Origin: JBGTBD01 sp041749475
GTDB lineage: Bacteria; Pseudomonadota; Alphaproteobacteria; Rickettsiales; UBA998
Direction of reading: 5' to 3'
NCBI GenBank assembly: GCA_041749475.1
Contig: JBGTBD010000017.1
Coordinates: 1 to 28,172 of the forward strand
Length of the DNA: 28,172 nucleotides
Below the pieces are notes generated by a model. The model did not search any database. It was not told the origin of the DNA and was given only the letters and a program-made list of their open reading frames with translations. Position numbers and translations under genes: made by a program. Below, piece by piece: positions 21,881 through 28,172 of the stretch (the stretch's first letter is position 1; each line of letters opens with the position of its first letter).

Positions 21881-22249
21881 TTAGAGTACTTCCGGCGCCA
21901 GCGAGACGATCTTCATGAAACGCTTCGCACGCAATTCACGCACGACGGGGCCGAAGATACGAGTGCCGATGGGCTCGTTCTGTTTATTGATGAGCACAGC
22001 CGCGTTCTTGTCGAAACGGATCGCGCTGCCATCGTTACGTTTGATGTCTTTCGCGGTACGCACGATCACGGCGCGGTGCACGTCGCCTTTTTTCACTTTA
22101 CCACGGGGAATCGCGTCTTTGACGGAGACGACGATGATATCGCCGACCGAGGCCGTCTTACGGTGCGATCCGCCGAGAACTTTAATGCACGCGACTTTCC
22201 GGGCTCCGGAATTGTCGGCGACTTCGAGGACGGTTTCCATCTGGATCAT
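21881..22249 (-). CDS. rplN: 50S ribosomal protein L14
   Basis: The 122-aa protein of the subunit interface reads MIQMETVLEVADNSGARKVACIKVLGGSHRKTASVGDIIVVSVKDAIPRGKVKKGDVHRAVIVRT, the L14 signature, and ends with GTRIFGPVVRELRAKRFMKIVSLAPEVL. The length is exactly that of typical bacterial L14. Three bases separate its start from the rpsQ stop. Confidence 0.99.
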   Translation of the reverse strand: MIQMETVLEVADNSGARKVACIKVLGGSHRKTASVGDIIVVSVKDAIPRGKVKKGDVHRAVIVRTAKDIKRNDGSAIRFDKNAAVLINKQNEPIGTRIFGPVVRELRAKRFMKIVSLAPEVL

Positions 22250-22252
22250 GGC

Positions 22253-22513
22253 TTAATTCCCTGCTTCGGAAGCGTTGGATTTTAATTTTTCGAGAACGGC
22301 CCAGGTCTTGGTCTTGGAGATGGGGCGCGATTCTACGATGCGCACGACATCACCCGTCTTATACTGGTTGTTCTCATCATGTGCCGCGTATTTCTTGCTG
22401 CGGCGAATGAATTTCTTATAGATCGGGTGCATGATGCGGCGCTCGACACGGACGGTCACCGTCTTGTCGGCTTTGTCGCTCACCACTGTCCCTTGTAAAA
22501 TACGTTTCGGCAT
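22253..22513 (-). CDS. rpsQ: 30S ribosomal protein S17
   Basis: The 86-aa OB-fold protein shows MPKRILQGTVVSDKADKTVTVRVERRIMHPIYKKFIRRSKKYAAHDENN and the VRIVESRPISKTKTW motif of S17. It follows rpmC and precedes rplN as in other bacteria. The Asn/Ser-rich end (KSNASEAGN) is a short disordered tail. Confidence 0.99.
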   Translation of the reverse strand: MPKRILQGTVVSDKADKTVTVRVERRIMHPIYKKFIRRSKKYAAHDENNQYKTGDVVRIVESRPISKTKTWAVLEKLKSNASEAGN

Positions 22514-22531
22514 GTTTCGGTTCCTTATCCC

Positions 22532-22735
22532 TTACGCAGCTTTTTTCTGGTCGAGTTTCTTCATGGCCGTCATGGCACACGCGATGTCGCGGCGCACATT
22601 ACGGATACGCGAGGTATTTTCCAGCTCACCAGCGGCACGCTGGAAACGCAGGTTCAGCTGTTCACGCTTCAGAGAAGCCACGAGGCCTTTCAGTTCTTCA
22701 GCGGATTTGCCTTTGAATTCTTCAAACTTGCTCAT
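22532..22735 (-). CDS. rpmC: 50S ribosomal protein L29
   Basis: The 67-aa helical hairpin protein lies beside the exit tunnel. MSKFEEFKGKSAEELKGLVASLKREQLNLRFQRAAGELENTSRIRNVRRDIACAMT is typical L29. A longer in-frame reading from 22831 exists but would run through the end of rplP; the ATG at 22735, one base after the rplP TAG stop, gives the family length and is preferred. The short basic end is LDQKKAA. Confidence 0.98.
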   Translation of the reverse strand: MSKFEEFKGKSAEELKGLVASLKREQLNLRFQRAAGELENTSRIRNVRRDIACAMTAMKKLDQKKAA

Positions 22736-22736
22736 A

Positions 22737-23153
22737 CTAATTCCCCTCGATCCGGCTAACGAATTTCGTCTTGATCGGCAGCTTGGCGGAGGCGCGTTCA
22801 AATGCTTCGCGCGCAACTTGCTCAGGCACACCGTCGATCTCGAACATGATGCGGCCCGGTTTCACGCGGCACGCCCAGAATTCAACAGACCCTTTACCGC
22901 TACCCATCCGTACTTCGGCGGGTTTCTTGGTCACGGGCACATCCGGGAATACACGGATCCACAAACGACCGACGCGCTTGACGTGACGAGCGATCGCGCG
23001 GCGGGCCGCTTCGATCTGACGGGCGGTCACGCGCTCCGGCTCCAGTGCTTTCAGGCCGTACTGGCCGAAATTCAACTCAAAGCCGCCTTTGGCATTGCCT
23101 TTAATACGGCCTTTGTGCTGCTTTCTGTATTTTGTACGCTTCGGACTCAGCAT
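22737..23153 (-). CDS. rplP: 50S ribosomal protein L16
   Basis: The 138-aa protein next to the A-site tRNA starts MLSPKRTKYRKQHKGRIKGNAKGG and has RQIEAARRAIARHVKRVGRLWIRVFPDVPVTKKPAEVRMGSGKGSVEFWACRVKPGRIMFEIDG, the full L16 signature, including the Arg-Met-Gly-Ser-Gly-Lys-Gly loop near the peptidyl transferase centre. It ends with TAG, another clear use of TAG as stop in a highly expressed gene. Confidence 0.99.
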   Translation of the reverse strand: MLSPKRTKYRKQHKGRIKGNAKGGFELNFGQYGLKALEPERVTARQIEAARRAIARHVKRVGRLWIRVFPDVPVTKKPAEVRMGSGKGSVEFWACRVKPGRIMFEIDGVPEQVAREAFERASAKLPIKTKFVSRIEGN

Positions 23154-23182
23154 GGTCTTATTCCTTGAGTTAGTTTACAGAC

Positions 23183-23860
23183 TTAGGCAACGGCCTTGAA
23201 GTCTTTGTCTTTGTTATCTTTTTCTTGATCGCCAAGGATTTCGCCCTTGAAGATCCACACCTTGATACCGATGATGCCATAGGTCGTAAGGGCGGTTGCT
23301 ATACCATAGTCAACATCCGCACGCAAGGTATGAAGTGGCACACGGCCTTCACGATACCATTCCATACGCGCGATCTCGGAACCGGCGAGGCGGCCGGAGC
23401 AGTTGATCCGGATACCCAGCGCACCGAGGCGCATGGAGGATTGAACGGCACGCTTCATGGCGCGACGGAAGGCCACGCGGCGCTCCAGCTGTTGCGCGAT
23501 GGCTTCCGCCACCAGCGTGGAATCGATCTCGGGCTTACGTACTTCCACGATATTGATGTGGAGGTCGTCTTTGGTATATTGGCCCAAATCTTTTTTCATC
23601 TTATCGATGTCCGCGCCTTTTTTCCCGATCACGATACCCGGACGGGCGGTGTGAATGGAGATGATGGCTTTCTTCGAAGGACGCTCGATGACGATACGGC
23701 TGACGCCAGCATCTTTCAGGGTCTTCTTCAGATATTTGCGGATTTTAAGATCCTCGTGCAATTTCGTGGAGAATTCTTCGTCGTTCTTCGCGAACCAACG
23801 GGAATCCCAAGTCTTATTGATGCCAAGGCGCAAGCTGATTGGATTGATCTTCTGACCCAT
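23183..23860 (-). CDS. rpsC: 30S ribosomal protein S3
   Basis: The 225-aa protein of the mRNA entry site has the S3 start MGQKINPISLRLGINKTWDSRWFA, the KH domain with ISIHTARPGIVIGKKGADIDKMKKDL, and the C-domain RAMKRAVQSSMRLGALGIRINCSGRLAGSEIARMEWYREGRVPLHTLRADVDYGIA, ending GIIGIKVWIFKGE plus a Lys/Asp tail. The ATG shares one base with the rplV stop (TAATG), so translation is coupled. Confidence 0.99.
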   Translation of the reverse strand: MGQKINPISLRLGINKTWDSRWFAKNDEEFSTKLHEDLKIRKYLKKTLKDAGVSRIVIERPSKKAIISIHTARPGIVIGKKGADIDKMKKDLGQYTKDDLHINIVEVRKPEIDSTLVAEAIAQQLERRVAFRRAMKRAVQSSMRLGALGIRINCSGRLAGSEIARMEWYREGRVPLHTLRADVDYGIATALTTYGIIGIKVWIFKGEILGDQEKDNKDKDFKAVA

Positions 23861-24240
23861 TACGCGGCCTCCTTCTCTTCACGAACGATGATGGTGATAT
23901 TGCTGAATGGCTTCAGGATCTTGCCGACGCGACCGCGCGCACCCGGACGCCAGCGTTTCAGTACCATGGATTTGCTCACCCATGCTTCAGAAACGATAAG
24001 GCTGTCAACATCCAGCTGGTGGTTGTTTTCAGCGTTAGCAATAGCCGACTGCAGAGCCTTCTTAACTTGCACCGCGACCCGCTTGTTGGAGAAGGTCAAC
24101 TGCGTCAGCGCATCGTTGACTTTCTTGCCACGGATCAACTGAGCAACGAGGTTCAGCTTCTGCGCGCTCGTACGGATACGGTTCAGCTCGCATTTGGCTT
24201 CGTTCGGCTTCAGTGTGCGTTTGCGTGATTCTTTACCCAT
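23860..24240 (-). CDS. rplV: 50S ribosomal protein L22
   Basis: The 126-aa protein lines the exit tunnel and can respond to macrolides through its beta-hairpin. The sequence has RIRTSAQKLNLVAQLIRGKKVNDALTQLTFSNKRVAVQVKKALQSAIANAENNHQLDVDSLIVSEAWVSKSMVLKRWRPGARGRVGKILKPFSNITIIV, all L22 motifs, including the RPGARGR hairpin tip region. A basic N-terminal extension of about 14 residues precedes the core. Stop overlaps the rpsC start. Confidence 0.99.
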   Translation of the reverse strand: MGKESRKRTLKPNEAKCELNRIRTSAQKLNLVAQLIRGKKVNDALTQLTFSNKRVAVQVKKALQSAIANAENNHQLDVDSLIVSEAWVSKSMVLKRWRPGARGRVGKILKPFSNITIIVREEKEAA

Positions 24241-24250
24241 GATCTAGCTC

Positions 24251-24535
24251 CTATTTCTTCCCGCCAGCGGTTTTCTTGTCGGCGGTATGGCCGTTGAAGG
24301 TACGGGTCGGTGAGAACTCACCGAATTTGTGACCGACCATCTCTTCCGATACCAGCACGGGGATGAATTTTTTGCCGTTATAGACCGCGAAGGTCAGGCC
24401 GATGAATTGCGGCAATATCGTCGAACGGCGCGACCAGGTCTGGATGACTTGGTTACGTGTAGCACCGCGTGCGGCTTCCGCTTTCTTAAGCAGATACCCA
24501 TCGACGAACGGACCTTTCCAAACTGAACGGGACAT
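24251..24535 (-). CDS. rpsS: 30S ribosomal protein S19
   Basis: The 94-aa head protein starts MSRSVWKGPFVDGYLLKKAEAARG and contains VIQTWSRRSTILPQFIGLTFAVYNGKKFIPVLVSEEMVGHKFGEFSPTRTF, followed by GHTADKKTAGGKK. This is diagnostic for S19. It begins eight bases after the rplB stop in the conserved S10 order. Confidence 0.99.
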   Translation of the reverse strand: MSRSVWKGPFVDGYLLKKAEAARGATRNQVIQTWSRRSTILPQFIGLTFAVYNGKKFIPVLVSEEMVGHKFGEFSPTRTFNGHTADKKTAGGKK

Positions 24536-24543
24536 AGACTCTC

Positions 24544-25383
24544 CTACTTCTTCTTCGCCTGATGGCGGCTACGAATGATGAATTTGCCGGATGGCTTTTT
24601 GCGCGAACGCGTTTTCTTGCCCTTGGTAGCGATACCCCAAGGCGTCACAGGGTGGCGACCACCGGAGGTACGCCCTTCCCCACCGCCGTGCGGGTGATCG
24701 ACCGGGTTCATCGCGACCCCACGAACATGCGGACGGCGACCTTTCCAGCGATTGCGACCGGCTTTGCCGATCACTTCGTTCTGGTGATCCGGGTTGGAGA
24801 CCGCACCGATCGACGCCATGCATTCAGCGAGGATCATGCGCACTTCGCCGGAGCGGAGTTTCACTTGGGCGTATCCGCCGTCTTTACCGACGAGTTGGGC
24901 GAACGTGCCCGCCGAACGAACCATCTGGCCGCCTTTACCGGGCTTCATCTCGATATTATGGATGATCGTCCCGATTGGGATGTTCTTCAGCGGCATCGCG
25001 TTCCCCGGCTTGATGTCGGTACGCTCTCCCGAGATGACCTGATCACCCACGGAAAGACGCTGCGGCGCAAGGATGTAAGCAAGCTCACCATCCGCGTATT
25101 TGATCAGCGCGATGAACGCGGAACGGTTCGGATCATATTCCAGACGCTCGACCGTACCGGCGACTTCGAACTTACGACGCTTGAAATCGATTTTACGGTA
25201 ACGCTGCTTATGACCACCGCCCATGTTACGGCTGGTGTAGTGACCTTTGTTATCGTGACCGGTGGGGCGTGCGCCACCTTCGGTCAGGAATTTTACAGGC
25301 GAGCCTTTCCACAGTTCGGAGCGGTCGATAAGGACCAGCTGACGCTGCGAAGGGGTAACGGGGTTGAATGTCTTCAATGCCAT
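24544..25383 (-). CDS. rplB: 50S ribosomal protein L2
   Basis: The 279-aa protein is needed for subunit joining and peptidyl transferase activity. It starts MALKTFNPVTPSQRQLVLIDRS and shows GGGHKQRYRKIDFKRRK, VERLEYDPNRSAFIALI and the catalytic-region loop VAMNPVDHPHGGGEGRTSGGRHPVTPWG with the conserved His, ending in a basic tail. A longer in-frame start at 25404 exists inside the end of rplW; the ATG at 25383, one base after the rplW stop, gives the family start and is chosen. Confidence 0.99.
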   Translation of the reverse strand: MALKTFNPVTPSQRQLVLIDRSELWKGSPVKFLTEGGARPTGHDNKGHYTSRNMGGGHKQRYRKIDFKRRKFEVAGTVERLEYDPNRSAFIALIKYADGELAYILAPQRLSVGDQVISGERTDIKPGNAMPLKNIPIGTIIHNIEMKPGKGGQMVRSAGTFAQLVGKDGGYAQVKLRSGEVRMILAECMASIGAVSNPDHQNEVIGKAGRNRWKGRRPHVRGVAMNPVDHPHGGGEGRTSGGRHPVTPWGIATKGKKTRSRKKPSGKFIIRSRHQAKKK

Positions 25384-25384
25384 C

Positions 25385-25909
25385 TTAACGTACTCCTGCT
25401 GCAAAATCGATCGTCTGGCCTTGCTTCACCGTGACCATCGCTTTTTTCACATCGGACCGGCGGCCGTTGATGCCGCGGAACTTTTTTTGTTTCCCCTTCA
25501 GGGTCAGCGTATTGACGCGGCGGACTTCCACCCCGAAAATCTGCTCGACGGCCAGCTTGATGCGTGGCTTGGTCGCGGTCTTGTTGACCATGAAGAGATA
25601 GGTATTGGATTCGAGAGCCATCGTGGATTTCTCCGTGATGATCGGGCGCACGATGACGTCATAAAGCGTGGCATCGGTGACTTGCGAAGCTTTCAGCTTG
25701 CCGCCCTTTTCTTTCTTCTCTTTTTTATCCGAGGACTTCGCTTCCTTGGCAGGCTTCTTCGCCGCTTTCGGAGCGTCGTCAGCGGAAGCTGCAGCGGCTT
25801 TTTTGCTTTCAGCTTTCACTTCGGACGTTTTAGCAGCTTTTTTCTCCGTGGCTTTCTCGCCTTCGGATTTCTTCGCTACTTTCTTGGTTTCTTTTGCTTT
25901 CTCGTTCAT
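25385..25909 (-). CDS. rplW: 50S ribosomal protein L23 with long Lys/Ala-rich N-terminal extension
   Basis: L23 sits at the tunnel exit and docks trigger factor, SRP and the translocon. The core domain runs from about residue 80 (TLYDVIVRPIITEKSTMALESNTYLFMVNK) to the end and is of normal size (about 95 residues), with KLAVEQIFGVEVRRVNTLTLKGK and the basic hairpin KKFRGINGRRSDVKKA. In front of it lie about 78 extra residues made almost only of Lys, Ala, Glu, Ser and Asp (MNEKAKETKKVAKKSEGEKA at the start, then AAKTSEVKAESKKAAAA), resembling a histone H1-type tail. The ATG overlaps the rplD TGA (ATGA) and has a GAGG site at normal distance, so the extension is translated rather than a mis-called start. 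The nearest core-proximal alternative start would need an unusual codon. Confidence 0.97.
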   Translation of the reverse strand: MNEKAKETKKVAKKSEGEKATEKKAAKTSEVKAESKKAAAASADDAPKAAKKPAKEAKSSDKKEKKEKGGKLKASQVTDATLYDVIVRPIITEKSTMALESNTYLFMVNKTATKPRIKLAVEQIFGVEVRRVNTLTLKGKQKKFRGINGRRSDVKKAMVTVKQGQTIDFAAGVR

Positions 25910-26523
25910 GCGAGCCTCGCTTCGAGCGACTCAAGCGCTGCTTTGGTCAGCACCAGTTCACTATGTTTCAGGATATCAATCACGTTGATGCCCATTTGCG
26001 GCAATACATCGACATGTTTGATGTTACGCGCGGCCATTGCGAAATTCTGATCGACCGTCGCGTCGATGATCAGCGGCTTCTGCCAGCCGAGCGCTTTGAA
26101 CTGCGCCACGATCGCTTTGGTTTTCGCGTCCTTGATGGTGGTGTTCTCGATGATGATCAGCTTGCCTTCTGCCTGTTTCGCGGAAAGCGCCGTCTTCAAG
26201 GCGAGTTTACGGAATTTCTTGGTGAGGTTCACGGCATGCGAACGCACGACCGGACCGAACGGACGGCCACCGCCTACCCACTGGGCAGAGCGTTTGGAAC
26301 CGTGACGGGCACGGCCACCACCTTTTTGCTTCCAGGGCTTCGCGGTCGTTCCCGACACTTCGCTGATGGTTTTGGTCTTATGTGTCCCGGCGCGGGCCTT
26401 AGCACGCTGCCATTCGACGATACGGTGCAGAATATCTTTGCGGGTTTCGAGACCGAAAATAGCCTCGTTCAGCTCCACGCTGCCCACTTCTTTACCGTCC
26501 AATGCGACAATTTTCGCCTTCAT
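25906..26523 (-). CDS. rplD: 50S ribosomal protein L4
   Basis: The 205-aa protein lines the tunnel constriction and, in E. coli, represses the S10 operon. It has the extended loop GTHKTKTISEVSGTTAKPWKQKGGGRARHGSKRSAQWVGGGRPFGP (about 46-91), then KLALKTALSAKQAEGKLIIIE, and a C-terminal domain ending LEARLA. AGGAAG precedes the ATG. Unusually, it is not adjacent to rplC: a 383-bp gap with a terminator, a promoter and hairpins lies upstream. Its stop overlaps the rplW start. Confidence 0.99.
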   Translation of the reverse strand: MKAKIVALDGKEVGSVELNEAIFGLETRKDILHRIVEWQRAKARAGTHKTKTISEVSGTTAKPWKQKGGGRARHGSKRSAQWVGGGRPFGPVVRSHAVNLTKKFRKLALKTALSAKQAEGKLIIIENTTIKDAKTKAIVAQFKALGWQKPLIIDATVDQNFAMAARNIKHVDVLPQMGINVIDILKHSELVLTKAALESLEARLA

Positions 26524-26728
26524 CGGGGCTTCCTTTTTGTTCTCGGACGCTCATCCCATTGCGGGGGCATCCATAGGGTTAGTTATTCAAAGCGACGGCC
26601 TCATGGCCCGCTTTGTTGAAAAAGCGTCTTTTGCTTGGATTTATCTTGCCGCAAAAGAGTATTTTTTCTTTGTTTTGCCTTGGTTTTTTAAGGAACCGAG
26701 GTTGTCCTCCATCACTGGAAGAGGCATG
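26524..26728 (-). promoter_or_regulatory. Roughly 200-nt structured leader of rplD, candidate autoregulatory RNA
   Basis: If transcription starts about 6-7 bases past the -10 at 26729, the rplD mRNA has a leader of some 200 nt. It is AT-rich and contains a hairpin CAAAGCG/CGCTTTG plus GGCC/GGCC (26588-26615, loop TCAT, AC bulge) about 65 nt before the start codon, and a CTTTTGC/GCAAAAG pair further upstream. In E. coli L4 binds a hairpin in the S10 leader to control its own operon. The rplD-proximal location suggests a similar control here, but this is inference. No T-run follows the hairpin, so it is not a plain terminator. Confidence 0.45.
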
Positions 26729-26757
26729 CGTATAGCTGCTTTTAAAACCCTTGGCAA
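26729..26757 (-). promoter_or_regulatory. Probable promoter for rplD and the downstream ribosomal genes
   Basis: On the minus strand TTGCCA (26752-26757; five of six matches to TTGACA) is followed after exactly 17 bp by TATACG (26729-26734). It lies downstream of the terminator at 26853-26886, where the rest of the S10 and spc genes (rplD to rplO) need a new start of transcription. This is the best promoter match in the ribosomal region. Confidence 0.65.
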
Positions 26758-26759
26758 CA

Positions 26760-26790
26760 GCTTTTTTATGTTTTGATGACATAAAAAAGC
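26760..26790. repeat. Perfect 12-bp inverted repeat with 7-bp loop
   Basis: GCTTTTTTATGT (26760-26771) and ACATAAAAAAGC (26779-26790) are exact inverse complements around TTTGATG. It lies just upstream of the -35 of the putative rplD promoter, so it could be a protein-binding site or an AT-rich second terminator. An open frame of up to 76 codons runs over it (26579-26809, minus), encoding a basic peptide without a ribosome binding site. I do not call that a gene. Confidence 0.6.
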
Positions 26791-26852
26791 ACATCTCTGA
26801 CACCCCCATGAAATCCGCGCGGCATTAAGCCCGTCTCGCGCTTGTGAGGCAT

Positions 26853-26886
26853 AAAAAAACCCGGCTGCGAAGAGCCGGGTTTTTTC
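26853..26886 (-). terminator. Strong bidirectional intrinsic terminator after rplC
   Basis: AACCCGGCT (26858-26866) pairs with AGCCGGGTT (26873-26881) around a 6-base loop, and the outer A-run and T-run extend the stem. On the minus strand the hairpin is followed by seven T, and it lies about 20 bp after the rplC stop. The sequence is symmetrical, so it could terminate on both strands. Its place between rplC and rplD separates genes that are normally contiguous. Confidence 0.92.
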
Positions 26887-26906
26887 TATTGCGTAGGAAG
26901 GAGGGG

Positions 26907-27671
26907 CTATGCTTCAGGGGTTGCTTCACCGGATGCTTCGGGAGCTTCCGTCACCGGAGCGGCTTCGGCTTTCTCTTCCTTGGCTTCTTCTTTTTTGGCG
27001 GATTTGATACCGGCCGGGAATGGCGCATCGGCAGGACGGGCACGCTTCACCGCATCCTTAACGATCACGATGGAGTTTTCCGCACCCGGAACTGAACCAC
27101 GGATGAAAATCAGGTTTTCCGTCTCGTCGATAGAGAGGATCTTCAGGTTCTGAACCGTGACGCGCTCATCACCGAGGTGACCAGCCATTTTCTTGTTCTT
27201 GAATACTTTACCTGGATCCTGGCGTTGGCCCGTAGACCCGTGCGAACGGTGCGACACGGATACCCCGTGAGAAGCCTCTAACCCTTTGAAGTTCCAGCGT
27301 TTCATTGCCCCTGCAAACCCTTTACCCTTGGTCATGCCAGTGATATCGACGAACTGGCCTGCAACAAAGTGGGACGCGGTGATCTCGGAGCCTACATCCA
27401 CCATCGCGTCATCCTGTACGCGGAATTCCATCAGCTTGCTTTTCGGTGCCACTTTCGCTTTTGCGAACTGGCCGCGAAGCGGCTTGGAAACGTTTTTGGT
27501 CTTGCGGGAGCCAAAGCCGATCTGAAGGGCGGTATAACCGTCCTTGTCCTTCGTCTTATGAGCCACGACTTCTACCTTGTCCATGCGCAGGACGGTCACC
27601 GGGAAAGATTCCCCGTTCGCATCATAGCGCTGCGTCATGCCAAGTTTTTGAGCGATGATACCGGTACGCAT
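26907..27671 (-). CDS. rplC: 50S ribosomal protein L3 with acidic C-terminal extension
   Basis: L3 is an assembly initiator reaching the peptidyl transferase centre. The 254-aa product has MRTGIIAQKLGMTQRYDANG, the loop TGMTKGKGFAGAMKRWNFKG (111-130), SHRSHGSTGQRQDPGKVFKNKKMAGHLG with Gln149 at the position methylated by PrmB in E. coli, and RVTVQNLKILSIDETENLIFIRGSVPGAENSIV. The fold ends near residue 212; about 40 more residues follow, alternating Lys/Glu/Ala and ending in Glu/Ala/Pro-rich sequence. AGGAGA lies before the ATG. The stop is TAG and a terminator follows at once. Confidence 0.98.
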   Translation of the reverse strand: MRTGIIAQKLGMTQRYDANGESFPVTVLRMDKVEVVAHKTKDKDGYTALQIGFGSRKTKNVSKPLRGQFAKAKVAPKSKLMEFRVQDDAMVDVGSEITASHFVAGQFVDITGMTKGKGFAGAMKRWNFKGLEASHGVSVSHRSHGSTGQRQDPGKVFKNKKMAGHLGDERVTVQNLKILSIDETENLIFIRGSVPGAENSIVIVKDAVKRARPADAPFPAGIKSAKKEEAKEEKAEAAPVTEAPEASGEATPEA

Positions 27672-27700
27672 AGTATTTTCTCCTGAATGATTCTGTAATC

Positions 27701-28021
<321 letters not shown>

Positions 28022-28031
28022 GATCTCTTTC

Positions 28032-28172
28032 CTACTCAATAATTTTCGCGACGACGCCAGCGCCGACGGTGCGACCACCTTCGCGGATAGCGAAGCGGAG
28101 GCCTTCATCCATGGCGATAGGCGCGATCAGTTTCACGGTCAGGGAGATGTTATCCCCCGGCATGACCATCTC
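28032..28172 (-). CDS. tuf: Elongation factor Tu, C-terminal 46 residues only
   Basis: The window ends inside this gene. The visible part reads EMVMPGDNISLTVKLIAPIA, MDEGLRFAIREGGRTVGAGVVAKIIE, the invariant C-terminus of EF-Tu domain 3. It stops with TAG ten bases before the rpsJ start, so the upstream end of the cluster has the usual tuf-rpsJ order. The rest of the gene, and probably fusA, lies beyond the window. Confidence 0.98.
   Translation of the reverse strand, partial: EMVMPGDNISLTVKLIAPIAMDEGLRFAIREGGRTVGAGVVAKIIE

Noticed and set aside
24562..25434. 290-codon frame on the plus strand opposite rplB
   Set aside because: Antisense shadow of L2; no recognisable protein features.

Overview
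The window looks like a chromosomal segment of an alphaproteobacterium of moderate to fairly high GC content (judged by eye, not computed). The evidence is an ATP12-type F1-ATPase assembly chaperone gene, the block secY-adk-rpsM-rpsK-rpoA-rplQ with no rpmJ or infA in it, a eukaryote-like (fold type III) ornithine decarboxylase, and a propionyl-CoA carboxylase pair. I cannot place it below class level. No rRNA, tRNA, CRISPR, insertion sequence or phage gene was seen.

Region 1 (1-3350, + strand) holds the end of an unknown membrane protein and a polyamine module: an ornithine decarboxylase with a roughly 250-nt leader, then a deoxyhypusine-synthase-like enzyme preceded by three tandem hairpins. 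Together they could turn ornithine into putrescine and then homospermidine. Region 2 (3350-13360, - strand) holds accessory and housekeeping genes: two tandem small lipoproteins, acylphosphatase, propionyl-CoA carboxylase (pccB-pccA, overlapping), an ATP12 chaperone, an RluC-type pseudouridine synthase, a CrcB fluoride channel, RarA and a DegQ/HtrA protease. Four different palindromic intergenic elements sit between these genes. Region 3 (13384-28172, - strand) is the fused S10-spc-alpha ribosomal cluster, from the end of tuf through rpsJ, rplC, rplD, rplW, rplB, rpsS, rplV, rpsC, rplP, rpmC, rpsQ, rplN, rplX, rplE, rpsN, rpsH, rplF, rplR, rpsE, rpmD, rplO, secY, adk, rpsM, rpsK and rpoA to rplQ.

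The ribosomal cluster is cut into three apparent transcription units by two strong intrinsic terminators, each followed by a plausible promoter: one between rplC and rplD (383 bp, with a structured leader before rplD) and one between rplO and secY. A further hairpin lies after rplQ.

The most striking observation is in secY. The reading frame is full length (446 sense or recoded codons) but has an in-frame TAG at codon 253, where SecY normally has tyrosine in the cytoplasmic loop between TM6 and TM7. The downstream half stays conserved and in frame. TAG ends tuf, rplC, rplP and rplQ here, so general reassignment of UAG is not supported. A sequence error, a strain-level mutation with a suppressor, or local readthrough remain open. 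Other unusual points are a Lys/Ala-rich tail of about 78 residues on ribosomal protein L23, an acidic Ala/Glu tail on L3, and a Pro-to-Arg change at a near-invariant position of the PccA biotin carboxylase domain.
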